NCBI RefSeq assembly: GCF_003545765.1
Contig: NZ_QXIO01000003.1
Coordinates: 372,001-436,000 of the forward strand
Origin: Colwellia sp. RSH04
GTDB taxonomy: Bacteria > Pseudomonadota > Gammaproteobacteria > Enterobacterales > Alteromonadaceae
DNA: 64,000 nucleotides
Direction of reading: 5' to 3'
Shown: piece after piece, positions 30,035-39,839 of the stretch
Layout of the letters: each line of letters starts with the position of its first letter
Position numbering within the stretch: the stretch's first letter is position 1
The notes under the pieces: model-generated
What the model was told of the DNA's origin: nothing
Seen by the model: the letters and a program-made list of their open reading frames with translations, nothing else
Database searches by the model: none
Made by a program: the position numbers and the translations under genes

Positions 30035-30865
30035 TTACTTTACTATTAAATTCGACACCAAAGGCATACTTTGGCGGATCTGTTTTACTTTGTTTAATTC
30101 AAATGTGGCACTAACATAGCCTTCGCCCTCTGGCAGGCAATTTAGTACATCACCCCACGGACTAATAATCATAGAGTGACCCCATGTCTCTCTACCATTA
30201 GCATGAACCCCTTCCTGCGCTGCAGCTATAACAAACGCTTGATTTTCAATGGCGCGTGCCTTTAATAAGGTTTCCCAATGCGCCTCACCAGTAACTCGAG
30301 TAAATGCACTGGGAATAGTAATGATATTGGCACCTAATTTTGATAACTGTTGAAACAATACAGGAAAACGTAAATCAAAGCATATAGATAAGCCGATATT
30401 AGCAAAAGGTGTTTGAACCACTTTTGCTTGCTGACCCGCTTGTGTATAACGCGATTCTCGATAATTAGCCTCACTATCTGCCACATCAACATCAAATAAA
30501 TGAATTTTATCGTAAGCAGAAAGCAACTCACCTTCAGGACTAAAAACACAACACTGGTTGGTAAATTTGTCTTGATTAGGCACTAAAACTGGAATAGAGC
30601 CAGCTACTAAATATATATTAAATCGCTGTGCTATCTCAGCTAAACTACTCACCAACTTGTTAGTTGATTGCGATGATTTTGCCAGTTCAAGCTGTTCACT
30701 ATCACGACCACCAAAATATAGACAACATTCTGGCAACACAACGATATTATCGGTTACCTCAGCACTTTGCTGACTTTTCATATTATTGATTTGATTTGCT
30801 ATCGCCTGTAAGTTTTCACCTACATCGGGTTTTGAACATAGTTGAATTGCGGTAAGTTTTATCAT
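30035..30865 (-). CDS. Carbon-nitrogen hydrolase (nitrilase family, Nit1-like)
   Basis: Amidase of 276 residues with the Glu-Lys-Cys triad of the nitrilase superfamily: Glu46 in LPECCLY, Lys120 in YDKIHLFD and Cys162 in SICFDLRFP. The short insertion-free layout and the position between yhdP and tldD fit the branch that includes deaminated-glutathione amidase (Nit1), a metabolite-repair enzyme. The substrate is inferred from family only. It is probably co-transcribed with yhdP, 54 bases upstream. Confidence 0.9.
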   Translation of the reverse strand: MIKLTAIQLCSKPDVGENLQAIANQINNMKSQQSAEVTDNIVVLPECCLYFGGRDSEQLELAKSSQSTNKLVSSLAEIAQRFNIYLVAGSIPVLVPNQDKFTNQCCVFSPEGELLSAYDKIHLFDVDVADSEANYRESRYTQAGQQAKVVQTPFANIGLSICFDLRFPVLFQQLSKLGANIITIPSAFTRVTGEAHWETLLKARAIENQAFVIAAAQEGVHANGRETWGHSMIISPWGDVLNCLPEGEGYVSATFELNKVKQIRQSMPLVSNLIVK

Positions 30866-30919
30866 CAGTTACTTATTGAGTTGGTTAATTGCCTTTTGCT
30901 AAATCACTATTGTCATTCG

Positions 30920-33900
30920 CTATGAATCATCTTTTAGTTTTTCTGGTAATTCATTGCTAGGGTTTGACTTTTTGTATTGCCTCATCCCCTTTTCGGGTGC
31001 TTTAGATTTACTATTATCAACCTCATTATTCAGGTTATCAACAACCTCTGGCGGTGATTTTCTACCGACACTAACATCTTTACTCTTACGATCAACTTCT
31101 CGAAAGTTAGGGTCTGAAACGTTACCCGTTAATTCAAAGGTAAACTCGGAGACTACCTGAGATTTTATCACCTGATCGATTGCAACTCCGGCTAAAAAAG
31201 TCACTGGGTTTAAGGTCGCAATCCAAGCTAGCACGGGTAAACTCGATGTTAAGTTTGGCTTATATGACATTTTATAATCAAGCATCCCCGTTGCTAAGTT
31301 AGTATTTCCTGTCATGAATAAATCACCCGCAGTACCATTCATTTTAGTACTGTCAGTATATAATACGCCTTGTTTTAACTGGTATTCACCTTTAATGGTA
31401 CTATAGAACATCCCGTCACTGAAAATATCTCGAAAATCTAACGTTAACTTTCTCACGAGTGACTGCAAGCTTAACACTGAAAATATACGCGCTTTATCAC
31501 TCACATCCGCTAAATAGCCATCATCAATTTCAGCACTAAACTGTCCATTACTTTGAGACATTTCAAAATCATGAGGGCCACCTGACCAATTAAGCTTAAA
31601 GTCCAACTCAGCACCACTATCACGAATTATTGAGTCATAACCCAATTGGTTCATTTCATGTTCAATACTATCGACAACAAGGTCGCCGGTAAACTGACTG
31701 ATTGACTCTTGCTGATTATGGCGCCAGTCACCTGAAAGAGACAACATAGTTTTGTCACGCTTAGCACTAAACTGATTTACAGAAATGATGTCATCATGGC
31801 TACGTTCAACAGTAAAATTAACTTCGCCTAAATTTAAAAGACCAACCTGACAGCGATCACAATGAAAGTTCATTTTGGGAATATTCGCAAAGACCATATC
31901 ATTGGTAACAATTTCAGACACTGAAGATTCAAGCGCTAATGCCGCTTCATTAGATTTTTCAGGCTCTGAGTCAGTCGGAACAAGGTGTACAAACTCAGCA
32001 TTTATATCAACACCTTGCTCGTACCAATCAGGGTAGAACTTTATCTGACTTCGAGTCTCTTTAGCATTTAGCTGTAGTAACCACCAATGCTCTTTATCTA
32101 GTAAGTTAAACGAGACATTGTTTAGTGTTTGTCCTAAAACGGCTAACTCACCAATAGTGCCACGGATACGCTCTGGCACAGCAAATAAAGGGGTGCTATC
32201 TGCTGCGATTTCATTATTTTTGAGTTGTTCTTTGTCATTAACAGTGTCAATAATGTCACTAATTAATGGTTGCCAATGAGAGAATTCTGCTTGCTTTAGT
32301 TTAGTCGTAATGTGAAAACCGTTCATGGGTAATAACATTTTTTCATTACCTAATACTAAATGGGCTTGAGCAAAACTAGTGTTTTTATGATGTAAAACGC
32401 CATAAAAACTCATCTCCTCACCAAGCTGCGCATTAATCGTTGACCGTGCCTTTTGCCCCGTTGCGATTACAGAAAAGCCATTTGTTTGTGCTGCTTTTTT
32501 ACCATAAGGTTGAGGCAAATTCAGAATGCTACCCGTTAAGTCTGAAGATATCGCTAAATTATAGGAAAAACCGTCTTGATGATGTTGATGCAGGGATAAA
32601 GTACCAGACCAAGGTAATTCACCTGCACTATATTTTTTTAATAAATCAGGCACATGTTGCTGATAGACATCTTCTTGCCAAATCGCCTGCATTGCAATAT
32701 CTGTATTATAATAACTCTCTTTATTTTCGCCATTTATATCAAGCTTGATTGGTAAGCCTTGCCACAATAGAGATAAATTCTTTGTTTTAATTCTATCGTT
32801 TGCAAAAGTTAACTGGCCATTTACCTCACTAAAATCCATGCGCGGAGTTTGCAGTGCCACGTTATTATCAGCAAAATTGATCACCCCCCTTGCCAAACTC
32901 TGTGATACGTCATGTAACGGTAAATCTAATGAAAAATTACCACTTATTTCACCCGACACTTGTAATTGTTCGAGTGTCGCGCCCACGGTGTCTTTTAATG
33001 GGCTGTGATTCATTAAGTTTGCGACAAGTTCGGCTTGTGAAGGCTTTATTTTCGTTTCAACTTTTAACAGCTGTTCACCTTTCAATTCTTCAATTTCAGC
33101 ACGAACACCAGTGACATCAAGCCCTGATAAGAATCCTTTTCGTCCAGTTATTAGCATTGAATTATTAGTAAAATTCAAGTTTGCTGAGAAATCAGTTATT
33201 TCAGGCCAATCATTGGCAAACTTAAACGTACTCTCGGTCAATTCAGCATCAACGACGAAAATACCGCTGCCATCAGTAAAAGGGAAATGAGATAAAGGAC
33301 CATTCACTAATACCTGAGCTTGTTCAATAGTGCCATCAACTATTGCAGAGTTTAAGTAGCCGACTAAATTATCACTCATCAAAGATAATGGATAAAAATG
33401 ACCTGCTAAAGCGGCATCGCCTTGATGAATATCAGCCATCAGCGCCATAGTTGTTTCACCACCAGAAGGTGAATCCACCTCAACCTGTGCTGAAAGGTTA
33501 AGTTTAGGCGAGACAAAATCTAATGAATTAACGGCTAAACGCCAACCTGACGCTAATAAAGATAGATTAAGTTCGGCATTAAGCGTTTGATAGTCAATTG
33601 GGGTGATAAAGTGCTGTTCAAAATCTAAAGCGCCGTCATTTGCATTAATCTTTATAAATAATTCATTATTAACATAACTGATATTCCCAGAAATATTGGT
33701 AAGCCCAGGAATACCATGACTAAATTTATTACTTAGTTGTGAAAAGTCTGTAACGAGTTGAAAGCTTTCTTGTTGCTTTGCAATATGTATATCGGTGACT
33801 TGACCTGAAAGGGACAGTTGTGAAAAAAGGTCTCGCGTTGCTTGCTCTTCCACAACTAATGGCCCAAGTTGACCTAGTAAGGATAGATCTAAAGCAGAGA

Positions 33901-34945
33901 TAAAGGCGGAGAAGTATTCACTTTCTTGATTAATCGAAACAGTAAACTCTTGTTTTTCTTGCTGGTTAAATTGCAACAACAAAGGAGTACTAAACATTCT
34001 AAAGCTATTTGGTTTCTTCCCTTTCACTAAAAGAAGCTGCCCTTCTCCTAAGCTTAGTTTTTGCTTTGACTCCTTGATAAACCAATGAATATTATTTTCA
34101 TCGAGTTTTGCTTGTAGTCGTTCTATGGCACTATTTTTAACATTTAACCAAGCCGAAAAGCTAATATCTGATTTTGTTTTGTCGTTTTCAACAGCTAAAA
34201 CAGAGTCAAGCCATGGGGTTATATCTAAATTGTTTGCTTCAACATAAATTTGTCCATTTAGCTCATTACTACTTTCTCCCGTTAAATTTAAAGAGAGTTG
34301 AATATTATTAGAACTTAAATCATTGATAACGACACTGCCTTGTGCTTGATGTAATTCATCTGTATTTAACCAATGCAGGTTATTAATATGGACATCTCGC
34401 TCAAGAGCGTCATTCTTGATAACAATTTCACTATCGATTATTGAAAAGCGATTTAAGCGGTTGAGGAATATATTGGTGATCATAGAAAAGTTATCAGCAT
34501 TTTCTTCTTGTGCTGATACAGGCGATTGATTCACCTCGTTATTAATAGGTGTTTGATTAGACCACAAGCTCTGTTCAATATGAACTTTAGCGCCTTTAAT
34601 CACTAAATTACTTGATACTAATGTTTGCTGGCTTAAAGAGGCCCAAAAATCTAATTTCAACTCCATTTGCTTTATGTAAACAGACGCTTGATCAGTATCA
34701 AGTAAGGAGACATCAGTTGAAACAAGAACAGGTCCAAAGCGATGCCATGCCATGCTTAATGAGCCGAGTGTTATTTGAGTTTGGTTTTTTTCGTTTAGGT
34801 AATCTTGTAAATCAGCACGGTAATGTCCAACGTAAGGTAGCAGCAATCGAAAAGCGCTAAGCAGCACTGCCACTATCACCAGAAAAATGGCAATAGTTTT
34901 ATACAGGCGATTCAGCCAACGGTTCGAAATAGTGGTTATACTCAT
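30920..34945 (-). CDS. yhdP: YhdP, AsmA-like inter-membrane lipid transport protein
   Basis: Very long envelope protein (1341 residues) with one N-terminal transmembrane helix (about 14-37) and a periplasmic body rich in beta strands. It is of the YhdP/AsmA-like repeating-groove type that, with TamB and YdbH, carries phospholipids to the outer membrane. Family segments include FRLLLPYVGHYRADLQDYL at the start, and GAELDFKLNWSGGPHDFEM and YKPNLTSSLPVLAWIATLNPVTFLAG near the end. The last 70 residues are charged and low complexity (SKSKAPEKG). It lies between rng and the nitrilase gene, the conserved order. Confidence 0.95.
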   Translation of the reverse strand: MSITTISNRWLNRLYKTIAIFLVIVAVLLSAFRLLLPYVGHYRADLQDYLNEKNQTQITLGSLSMAWHRFGPVLVSTDVSLLDTDQASVYIKQMELKLDFWASLSQQTLVSSNLVIKGAKVHIEQSLWSNQTPINNEVNQSPVSAQEENADNFSMITNIFLNRLNRFSIIDSEIVIKNDALERDVHINNLHWLNTDELHQAQGSVVINDLSSNNIQLSLNLTGESSNELNGQIYVEANNLDITPWLDSVLAVENDKTKSDISFSAWLNVKNSAIERLQAKLDENNIHWFIKESKQKLSLGEGQLLLVKGKKPNSFRMFSTPLLLQFNQQEKQEFTVSINQESEYFSAFISALDLSLLGQLGPLVVEEQATRDLFSQLSLSGQVTDIHIAKQQESFQLVTDFSQLSNKFSHGIPGLTNISGNISYVNNELFIKINANDGALDFEQHFITPIDYQTLNAELNLSLLASGWRLAVNSLDFVSPKLNLSAQVEVDSPSGGETTMALMADIHQGDAALAGHFYPLSLMSDNLVGYLNSAIVDGTIEQAQVLVNGPLSHFPFTDGSGIFVVDAELTESTFKFANDWPEITDFSANLNFTNNSMLITGRKGFLSGLDVTGVRAEIEELKGEQLLKVETKIKPSQAELVANLMNHSPLKDTVGATLEQLQVSGEISGNFSLDLPLHDVSQSLARGVINFADNNVALQTPRMDFSEVNGQLTFANDRIKTKNLSLLWQGLPIKLDINGENKESYYNTDIAMQAIWQEDVYQQHVPDLLKKYSAGELPWSGTLSLHQHHQDGFSYNLAISSDLTGSILNLPQPYGKKAAQTNGFSVIATGQKARSTINAQLGEEMSFYGVLHHKNTSFAQAHLVLGNEKMLLPMNGFHITTKLKQAEFSHWQPLISDIIDTVNDKEQLKNNEIAADSTPLFAVPERIRGTIGELAVLGQTLNNVSFNLLDKEHWWLLQLNAKETRSQIKFYPDWYEQGVDINAEFVHLVPTDSEPEKSNEAALALESSVSEIVTNDMVFANIPKMNFHCDRCQVGLLNLGEVNFTVERSHDDIISVNQFSAKRDKTMLSLSGDWRHNQQESISQFTGDLVVDSIEHEMNQLGYDSIIRDSGAELDFKLNWSGGPHDFEMSQSNGQFSAEIDDGYLADVSDKARIFSVLSLQSLVRKLTLDFRDIFSDGMFYSTIKGEYQLKQGVLYTDSTKMNGTAGDLFMTGNTNLATGMLDYKMSYKPNLTSSLPVLAWIATLNPVTFLAGVAIDQVIKSQVVSEFTFELTGNVSDPNFREVDRKSKDVSVGRKSPPEVVDNLNNEVDNSKSKAPEKGMRQYKKSNPSNELPEKLKDDS

Positions 34946-35031
34946 GTAAAAACGATTTATTCCTAATGACTCTTATTGCTTAGATGCTTTATTTCGTTGA
35001 AAGTTAATTTTATATCGTGACTTATTTTAAT

Positions 35032-36489
35032 CTACATCATCACAACATCGAACTGTTCTTGATTATACATTGGTTCTACTTGTACTTTAATTAACTTACC
35101 GATAAAGACTTCTACTTCCCCTAGGTTATGATACTCATCATTCACTAGAAACTCGCTGACCGCAGGTGAGGCATAGACAATAAATTTGTCTGCATCATGA
35201 GCACGATTTACTCTTACAATTTCCCGTAATATCTCAAAACATACGGTTTCAACGGTTTTTAAATTACCACGACCTGTACAAACTGGGCATTCATCACATA
35301 AAACGTGCTCTAAACTTTCTCGCGTTCGTTTTCGTGTCATTTCGACAAGACCAAGCGATGAAAAACCCTGAATTGAATATTTTACCTTATCTTTACTCAT
35401 TGCCATATCAAGACTATGTAATACTCTGCGTTTATGATCTTCGTTGTGCATATCAATAAAATCAACAATGATAATGCCACCTAAATTTCGCAGCCTTAGT
35501 TGTCTAGCAATCGCTTGAGTGGCTTCAACATTAGTACTAAAAATGGTGTCTTCTAAGTTACGATGTCCGACAAAAGCCCCCGTGTTAATGTCAATTGTTG
35601 TCATGGCTTCCGTTTGATCAATAATTAAATAGCCACCTGATTTCAATTCTATTTTTCTGTGTAATGCGCGTTGTATTTCTCTTTCAACAGAAAACAAGTC
35701 AAAGATCGGACGTTCACCAGGGTAATACTCAAGTACAGGCGTAAGTTCAGGAACAAACTCTTGAGTAAACTCCGCTAATTGATCATAAGTTAATTTAGAA
35801 TCAACTCTTATTCGCTCAAGTTCAATACCAACAAAGTCTCTTAATACTCGAGAAGATAACGGTAAGTCTTGATATAAAGGTAACTTTACTTGTTTGCGTA
35901 ATTTACGCTCTAATACTTTTTGCCAAACACGACGTAAAAACTCCGCATCATGTTTAAGCTCTATTTCTCCTGCTCCTTCACCCGCTGTTCTAACAATAAA
36001 ACCTTGGTGCTCATCGCAATAGGGACTAACGATACTCTTTAATCGTTTACGTTCTTTATCATCTTCAATGCGTTGAGAAATACCTGCATGGGTTGCATGA
36101 GGCATTAACACTAAATAACGAGAAGCAATGGTAATATCTGTTGTTAATCTAGCGCCTTTAGAGCCAAGTGGATCTTTAACCACTTGCACCATAATGTACT
36201 GCCCTTCATGAACCAATGAGCGTATATCGGCAGTTTGATCATTTTCTTCTTTTAACAGTAATTTAGAATTGATATCTGACGCATGCAAAAATGCCGCTTT
36301 TTCTAAATTAATATCAACAAAAGCGGCTTGCATACCTGGTAAGACTCGGATGATTTTACCTAAATAAATATTACCTACGATACCGCGTTTTGCTTCACGC
36401 TCAATATGAACTTCTTGCAATGAGCCATTTTCAATAACAGCGACACGTGTTTCACTTGGCGTTACATTTATTAATAATTCTGCGGTCAT
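35032..36489 (-). CDS. rng: Ribonuclease G
   Basis: Single-strand endoribonuclease for 16S rRNA 5' end maturation and mRNA decay, an RNase E paralogue without the degradosome scaffold. The 485 residues have the N-terminal S1 domain (about 38-125, GNIYLGKIIRVLPGMQAAFVDI), the DNase-I-like catalytic part with the metal aspartates in TTIDINTGAFVG and IVDFIDM, and the zinc-link-like CDECPVCTGRG near residue 405. It lies 54 bases after maf in the mre-maf-rng-yhdP block. Confidence 0.98.
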   Translation of the reverse strand: MTAELLINVTPSETRVAVIENGSLQEVHIEREAKRGIVGNIYLGKIIRVLPGMQAAFVDINLEKAAFLHASDINSKLLLKEENDQTADIRSLVHEGQYIMVQVVKDPLGSKGARLTTDITIASRYLVLMPHATHAGISQRIEDDKERKRLKSIVSPYCDEHQGFIVRTAGEGAGEIELKHDAEFLRRVWQKVLERKLRKQVKLPLYQDLPLSSRVLRDFVGIELERIRVDSKLTYDQLAEFTQEFVPELTPVLEYYPGERPIFDLFSVEREIQRALHRKIELKSGGYLIIDQTEAMTTIDINTGAFVGHRNLEDTIFSTNVEATQAIARQLRLRNLGGIIIVDFIDMHNEDHKRRVLHSLDMAMSKDKVKYSIQGFSSLGLVEMTRKRTRESLEHVLCDECPVCTGRGNLKTVETVCFEILREIVRVNRAHDADKFIVYASPAVSEFLVNDEYHNLGEVEVFIGKLIKVQVEPMYNQEQFDVVMM

Positions 36490-36543
36490 GTTCGTTGCCT
36501 TAATTGAAGTCAGATAATGAAAAAAATGTCATCAAATCAGCCT

Positions 36544-37143
36544 TTATTCTGAAGACATAGGTAATACACTTGTTAAGCCAGCTTGCTTTAACAATTGACC
36601 ACATTCAAATAATGGTAAGCCGACAACAGCAGAAAAACTCCCTTGAATTGACTTAACAAATTGCCCTGCAATACCCTGAATAGCATAAGAGCCTGCTTTA
36701 TCTTGTGGCTCTTTGGTTTGCCAGTATTGTTCAATTTCATCAAGAGTTAATGTTTTGAAAAAAACACGAGTGGTAACAACATCAAAAGTAACCGTGTTGT
36801 TGCTCACTAACGCAATAGCTGTCAATACTTGATGCTCTTTACCTGAAAGTGAAGTTAACATCGAAATACTATCAGCTAAATCGTTAGGTTTGCCAAAAAT
36901 ACGCCCATCACAAACAACACAAGTATCAGACCCTAATACTAAACTATTGTCTTGATTTGCTAATAAATCAAAAACATGTTGAGCTTTTTCTTTAGCTAAC
37001 CTAACAACATAATGCTCAGGGTCTTCATTGCTATATTGATCTTCGTTTATATCAGCAACTACCGTTTCAAATTTGTATCCTAGTTGATTCAATAAACTTT
37101 TGCGTCTTGGCGACTGTGAAGCCAGAATTAATTGCTTACTCAT
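36544..37143 (-). CDS. maf: Maf-family nucleotide pyrophosphatase (YhdE type)
   Basis: Nucleoside triphosphate pyrophosphatase of the dTTP/UTP-acting Maf branch, a house-cleaning enzyme also linked to septum inhibition. From the ATG at 37143 it has 199 residues, starting with LILASQSPRRKSLL and carrying LGSDTCVVCDGRIFGKP and the late YWQTKEPQDKAGSYAIQG. The frame is open 20 codons further up, into mreD, but the family start is here, two bases after the mreD stop. Confidence 0.95.
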   Translation of the reverse strand: MSKQLILASQSPRRKSLLNQLGYKFETVVADINEDQYSNEDPEHYVVRLAKEKAQHVFDLLANQDNSLVLGSDTCVVCDGRIFGKPNDLADSISMLTSLSGKEHQVLTAIALVSNNTVTFDVVTTRVFFKTLTLDEIEQYWQTKEPQDKAGSYAIQGIAGQFVKSIQGSFSAVVGLPLFECGQLLKQAGLTSVLPMSSE

Positions 37144-37145
37144 AA

Positions 37146-37625
37146 TTACATAATCTTGAAATGGCGACGAACTCGGCGCAGTAATAAAAAGACCCAAGGC
37201 CACAACACGACACTGGTAATAACCGGGTATAAATAACTGGTAAGAAAAACAGCATCAGTAAGGAAGCGCTGCATCCAGAAAACTAATAAATGATATAAAG
37301 CAGCTAAAATACCTATGATTAACGCTTGTTGCCAAACGGAAAAATTTCGTATTTTTTGAAAGTTTACCACAACAATATATACTGATAATGCCATAGCAGC
37401 CGCATGCACGCCCAATACCGAGCCTAGCAATACATCAAGTATAAACCCCATAAACCAAGCGGTAATAATATTAACTTTACTCGGCAAAGCTAAACACCAA
37501 TAGACTAATACAATGAGTACCCAATCAGGGCGAAAAGCATCAACACTAAGTGGCATTGGCATAATGCTCGCCATCAGTGCTATCAACAGAGTAAAAACAA
37601 TAATAATGCCATTATGAGAAAACAT
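37146..37625 (-). CDS. mreD: Rod shape-determining protein MreD
   Basis: Inner-membrane component of the elongasome. The 159 residues have about five transmembrane segments with the family features LLIALMASIMPMP, VYWCLALP and GFILDVLLGSVLGVHA. It is translated from a TAATG overlap with mreC, and maf follows after two bases, so mreC, mreD and maf are tightly coupled. Confidence 0.95.
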   Translation of the reverse strand: MFSHNGIIIVFTLLIALMASIMPMPLSVDAFRPDWVLIVLVYWCLALPSKVNIITAWFMGFILDVLLGSVLGVHAAAMALSVYIVVVNFQKIRNFSVWQQALIIGILAALYHLLVFWMQRFLTDAVFLTSYLYPVITSVVLWPWVFLLLRRVRRHFKIM

Positions 37626-38518
37626 TAGTTACTCTCCGTTACGCTAGCTGCTTCTTTTATTTTTTCACTCGCACCTTTGGGTGCAAAAATGCTGACAGGC
37701 TCTTCTTTAGAGAGTAATAACACATATCTTAAGCGATCTATTTCGGCAATGGGTTGACTGTAAACACGTAAAAACTCGCGTGTTTCATCATTGCTTACTC
37801 TAGTCACTCTAGCCACAGGGTAACCTTCAGGGTATTTACCGCCTAAACCAGAAGTAACAATTAAATCACCTTCTTGAATATCTGCACTGTGTGGAACAAA
37901 ATTATGTATAAGTAAGTCAATTCTACCGGTACCTGAAGCTGTTAACCGCAAGCCATTTCGTTGAATTCGTACTGGAACTGCATGAGTCACATCAGTGATT
38001 AATATGACACGTGAGCTTCTTGCGCCAACATGTAGGATTTGACCTACAATACCTTTTTCATCAAGTACAGGTTGCCCTTCATAGACACCATCGCTAGTAC
38101 CACGATTAATCAAAACTTGATGCGTATAGGGGTCACTATCTACTGACAGAATCTCAGCAAACATTTTTTTTATATCAGGTCTTACAGGTGAGGCAAGTAA
38201 TGAGCGTAGTCTTTCATTTTCTTGTTTTATGATGTTCAATTGCATGGACTGTTCATGAAATGAAAGTTCATTTTTACGATACACTTCATTTTCAGTCATT
38301 AATCGCTGACGAGTGACTAAGTTCTCAGCCCCCCATGTCATCAATTGTTTAGGGGCATTCGCCATATACTGCAATGGACTAACAATCGATTGCAAATAAC
38401 CTCTTACTACATCAAAGCTTGACATCTTATGATCAAAAAATATCAACACTGCAGAACAGAACAGCACCAAGATAAGTCGGTGCTGTGGGGATGGTCCATG
38501 TTTAAAAATTGGGTTCAT
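37625..38518 (-). CDS. mreC: Cell shape-determining protein MreC
   Basis: Bitopic periplasmic scaffold of the elongasome that links MreB to PBP2 and RodA. The 297 residues have a transmembrane segment (about 13-30), a coiled coil (about 65-105, QLNIIKQENERLRSLL) and the double beta-barrel core (GTSDGVYEGQPVLDEKGIVGQILHVG, VTSGLGGKYPEGYPVARV). It lies 63 bases downstream of mreB. Confidence 0.96.
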   Translation of the reverse strand: MNPIFKHGPSPQHRLILVLFCSAVLIFFDHKMSSFDVVRGYLQSIVSPLQYMANAPKQLMTWGAENLVTRQRLMTENEVYRKNELSFHEQSMQLNIIKQENERLRSLLASPVRPDIKKMFAEILSVDSDPYTHQVLINRGTSDGVYEGQPVLDEKGIVGQILHVGARSSRVILITDVTHAVPVRIQRNGLRLTASGTGRIDLLIHNFVPHSADIQEGDLIVTSGLGGKYPEGYPVARVTRVSNDETREFLRVYSQPIAEIDRLRYVLLLSKEEPVSIFAPKGASEKIKEAASVTESN

Positions 38519-38581
38519 AGAAAAGCTACAAGTTTTGCGTATTTAAAAAGTTAAAAACATTAAATCCTTGTGAGCAATGGT

Positions 38582-39652
<1,071 letters not shown>

Positions 39653-39665
39653 TTAACTAGTGCGC

Positions 39666-39681
39666 GTGATCTTTAAATCAC
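39666..39681. repeat. Short inverted repeat in the mreB leader
   Basis: GTGAT (39666-39670) and ATCAC (39677-39681) flank a six-base spacer. They lie just downstream of a TATGAT -10-like element (39692-39697, minus strand) and 44-59 bases before the mreB ATG. It could be a regulator site or chance. Confidence 0.35.
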
Positions 39682-39764
39682 AGATCGAACAATCATACCT
39701 TAGTATGAAGTGAATGTGTTGCTTTTTTTGAGAGAAAACAAACGATACCAAGAGAAATATCATA

Positions 39765-39801
39765 AAAAAAGTAACAGAATATTAGAGCCTGTTACTTTTT
39801 T
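39765..39801 (-). terminator. Terminator after mshQ
   Basis: Perfect 13-base arms AAAAAAGTAACAG (39765-39777) and CTGTTACTTTTTT (39789-39801) around an 11-base loop, 39 bases after the mshQ stop. On the minus strand the stem ends in a T-run. It separates the MSHA operon from mreB. Confidence 0.8.
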
Positions 39802-39839
39802 AATTATATTACTCATTTTGGCGCTTAATGCGTCTTTGG

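Noticed and set aside
32440-33114. Overlapping frames antisense to yhdP
   Set aside because: Three overlapping frames in different registers opposite one long gene, with no domain or ribosome site.
39666-39681. CRP site in the mreB leader
   Set aside because: The TGTGA and TCAC halves are eight bases apart instead of six when read as a CRP box, so the match is not convincing.
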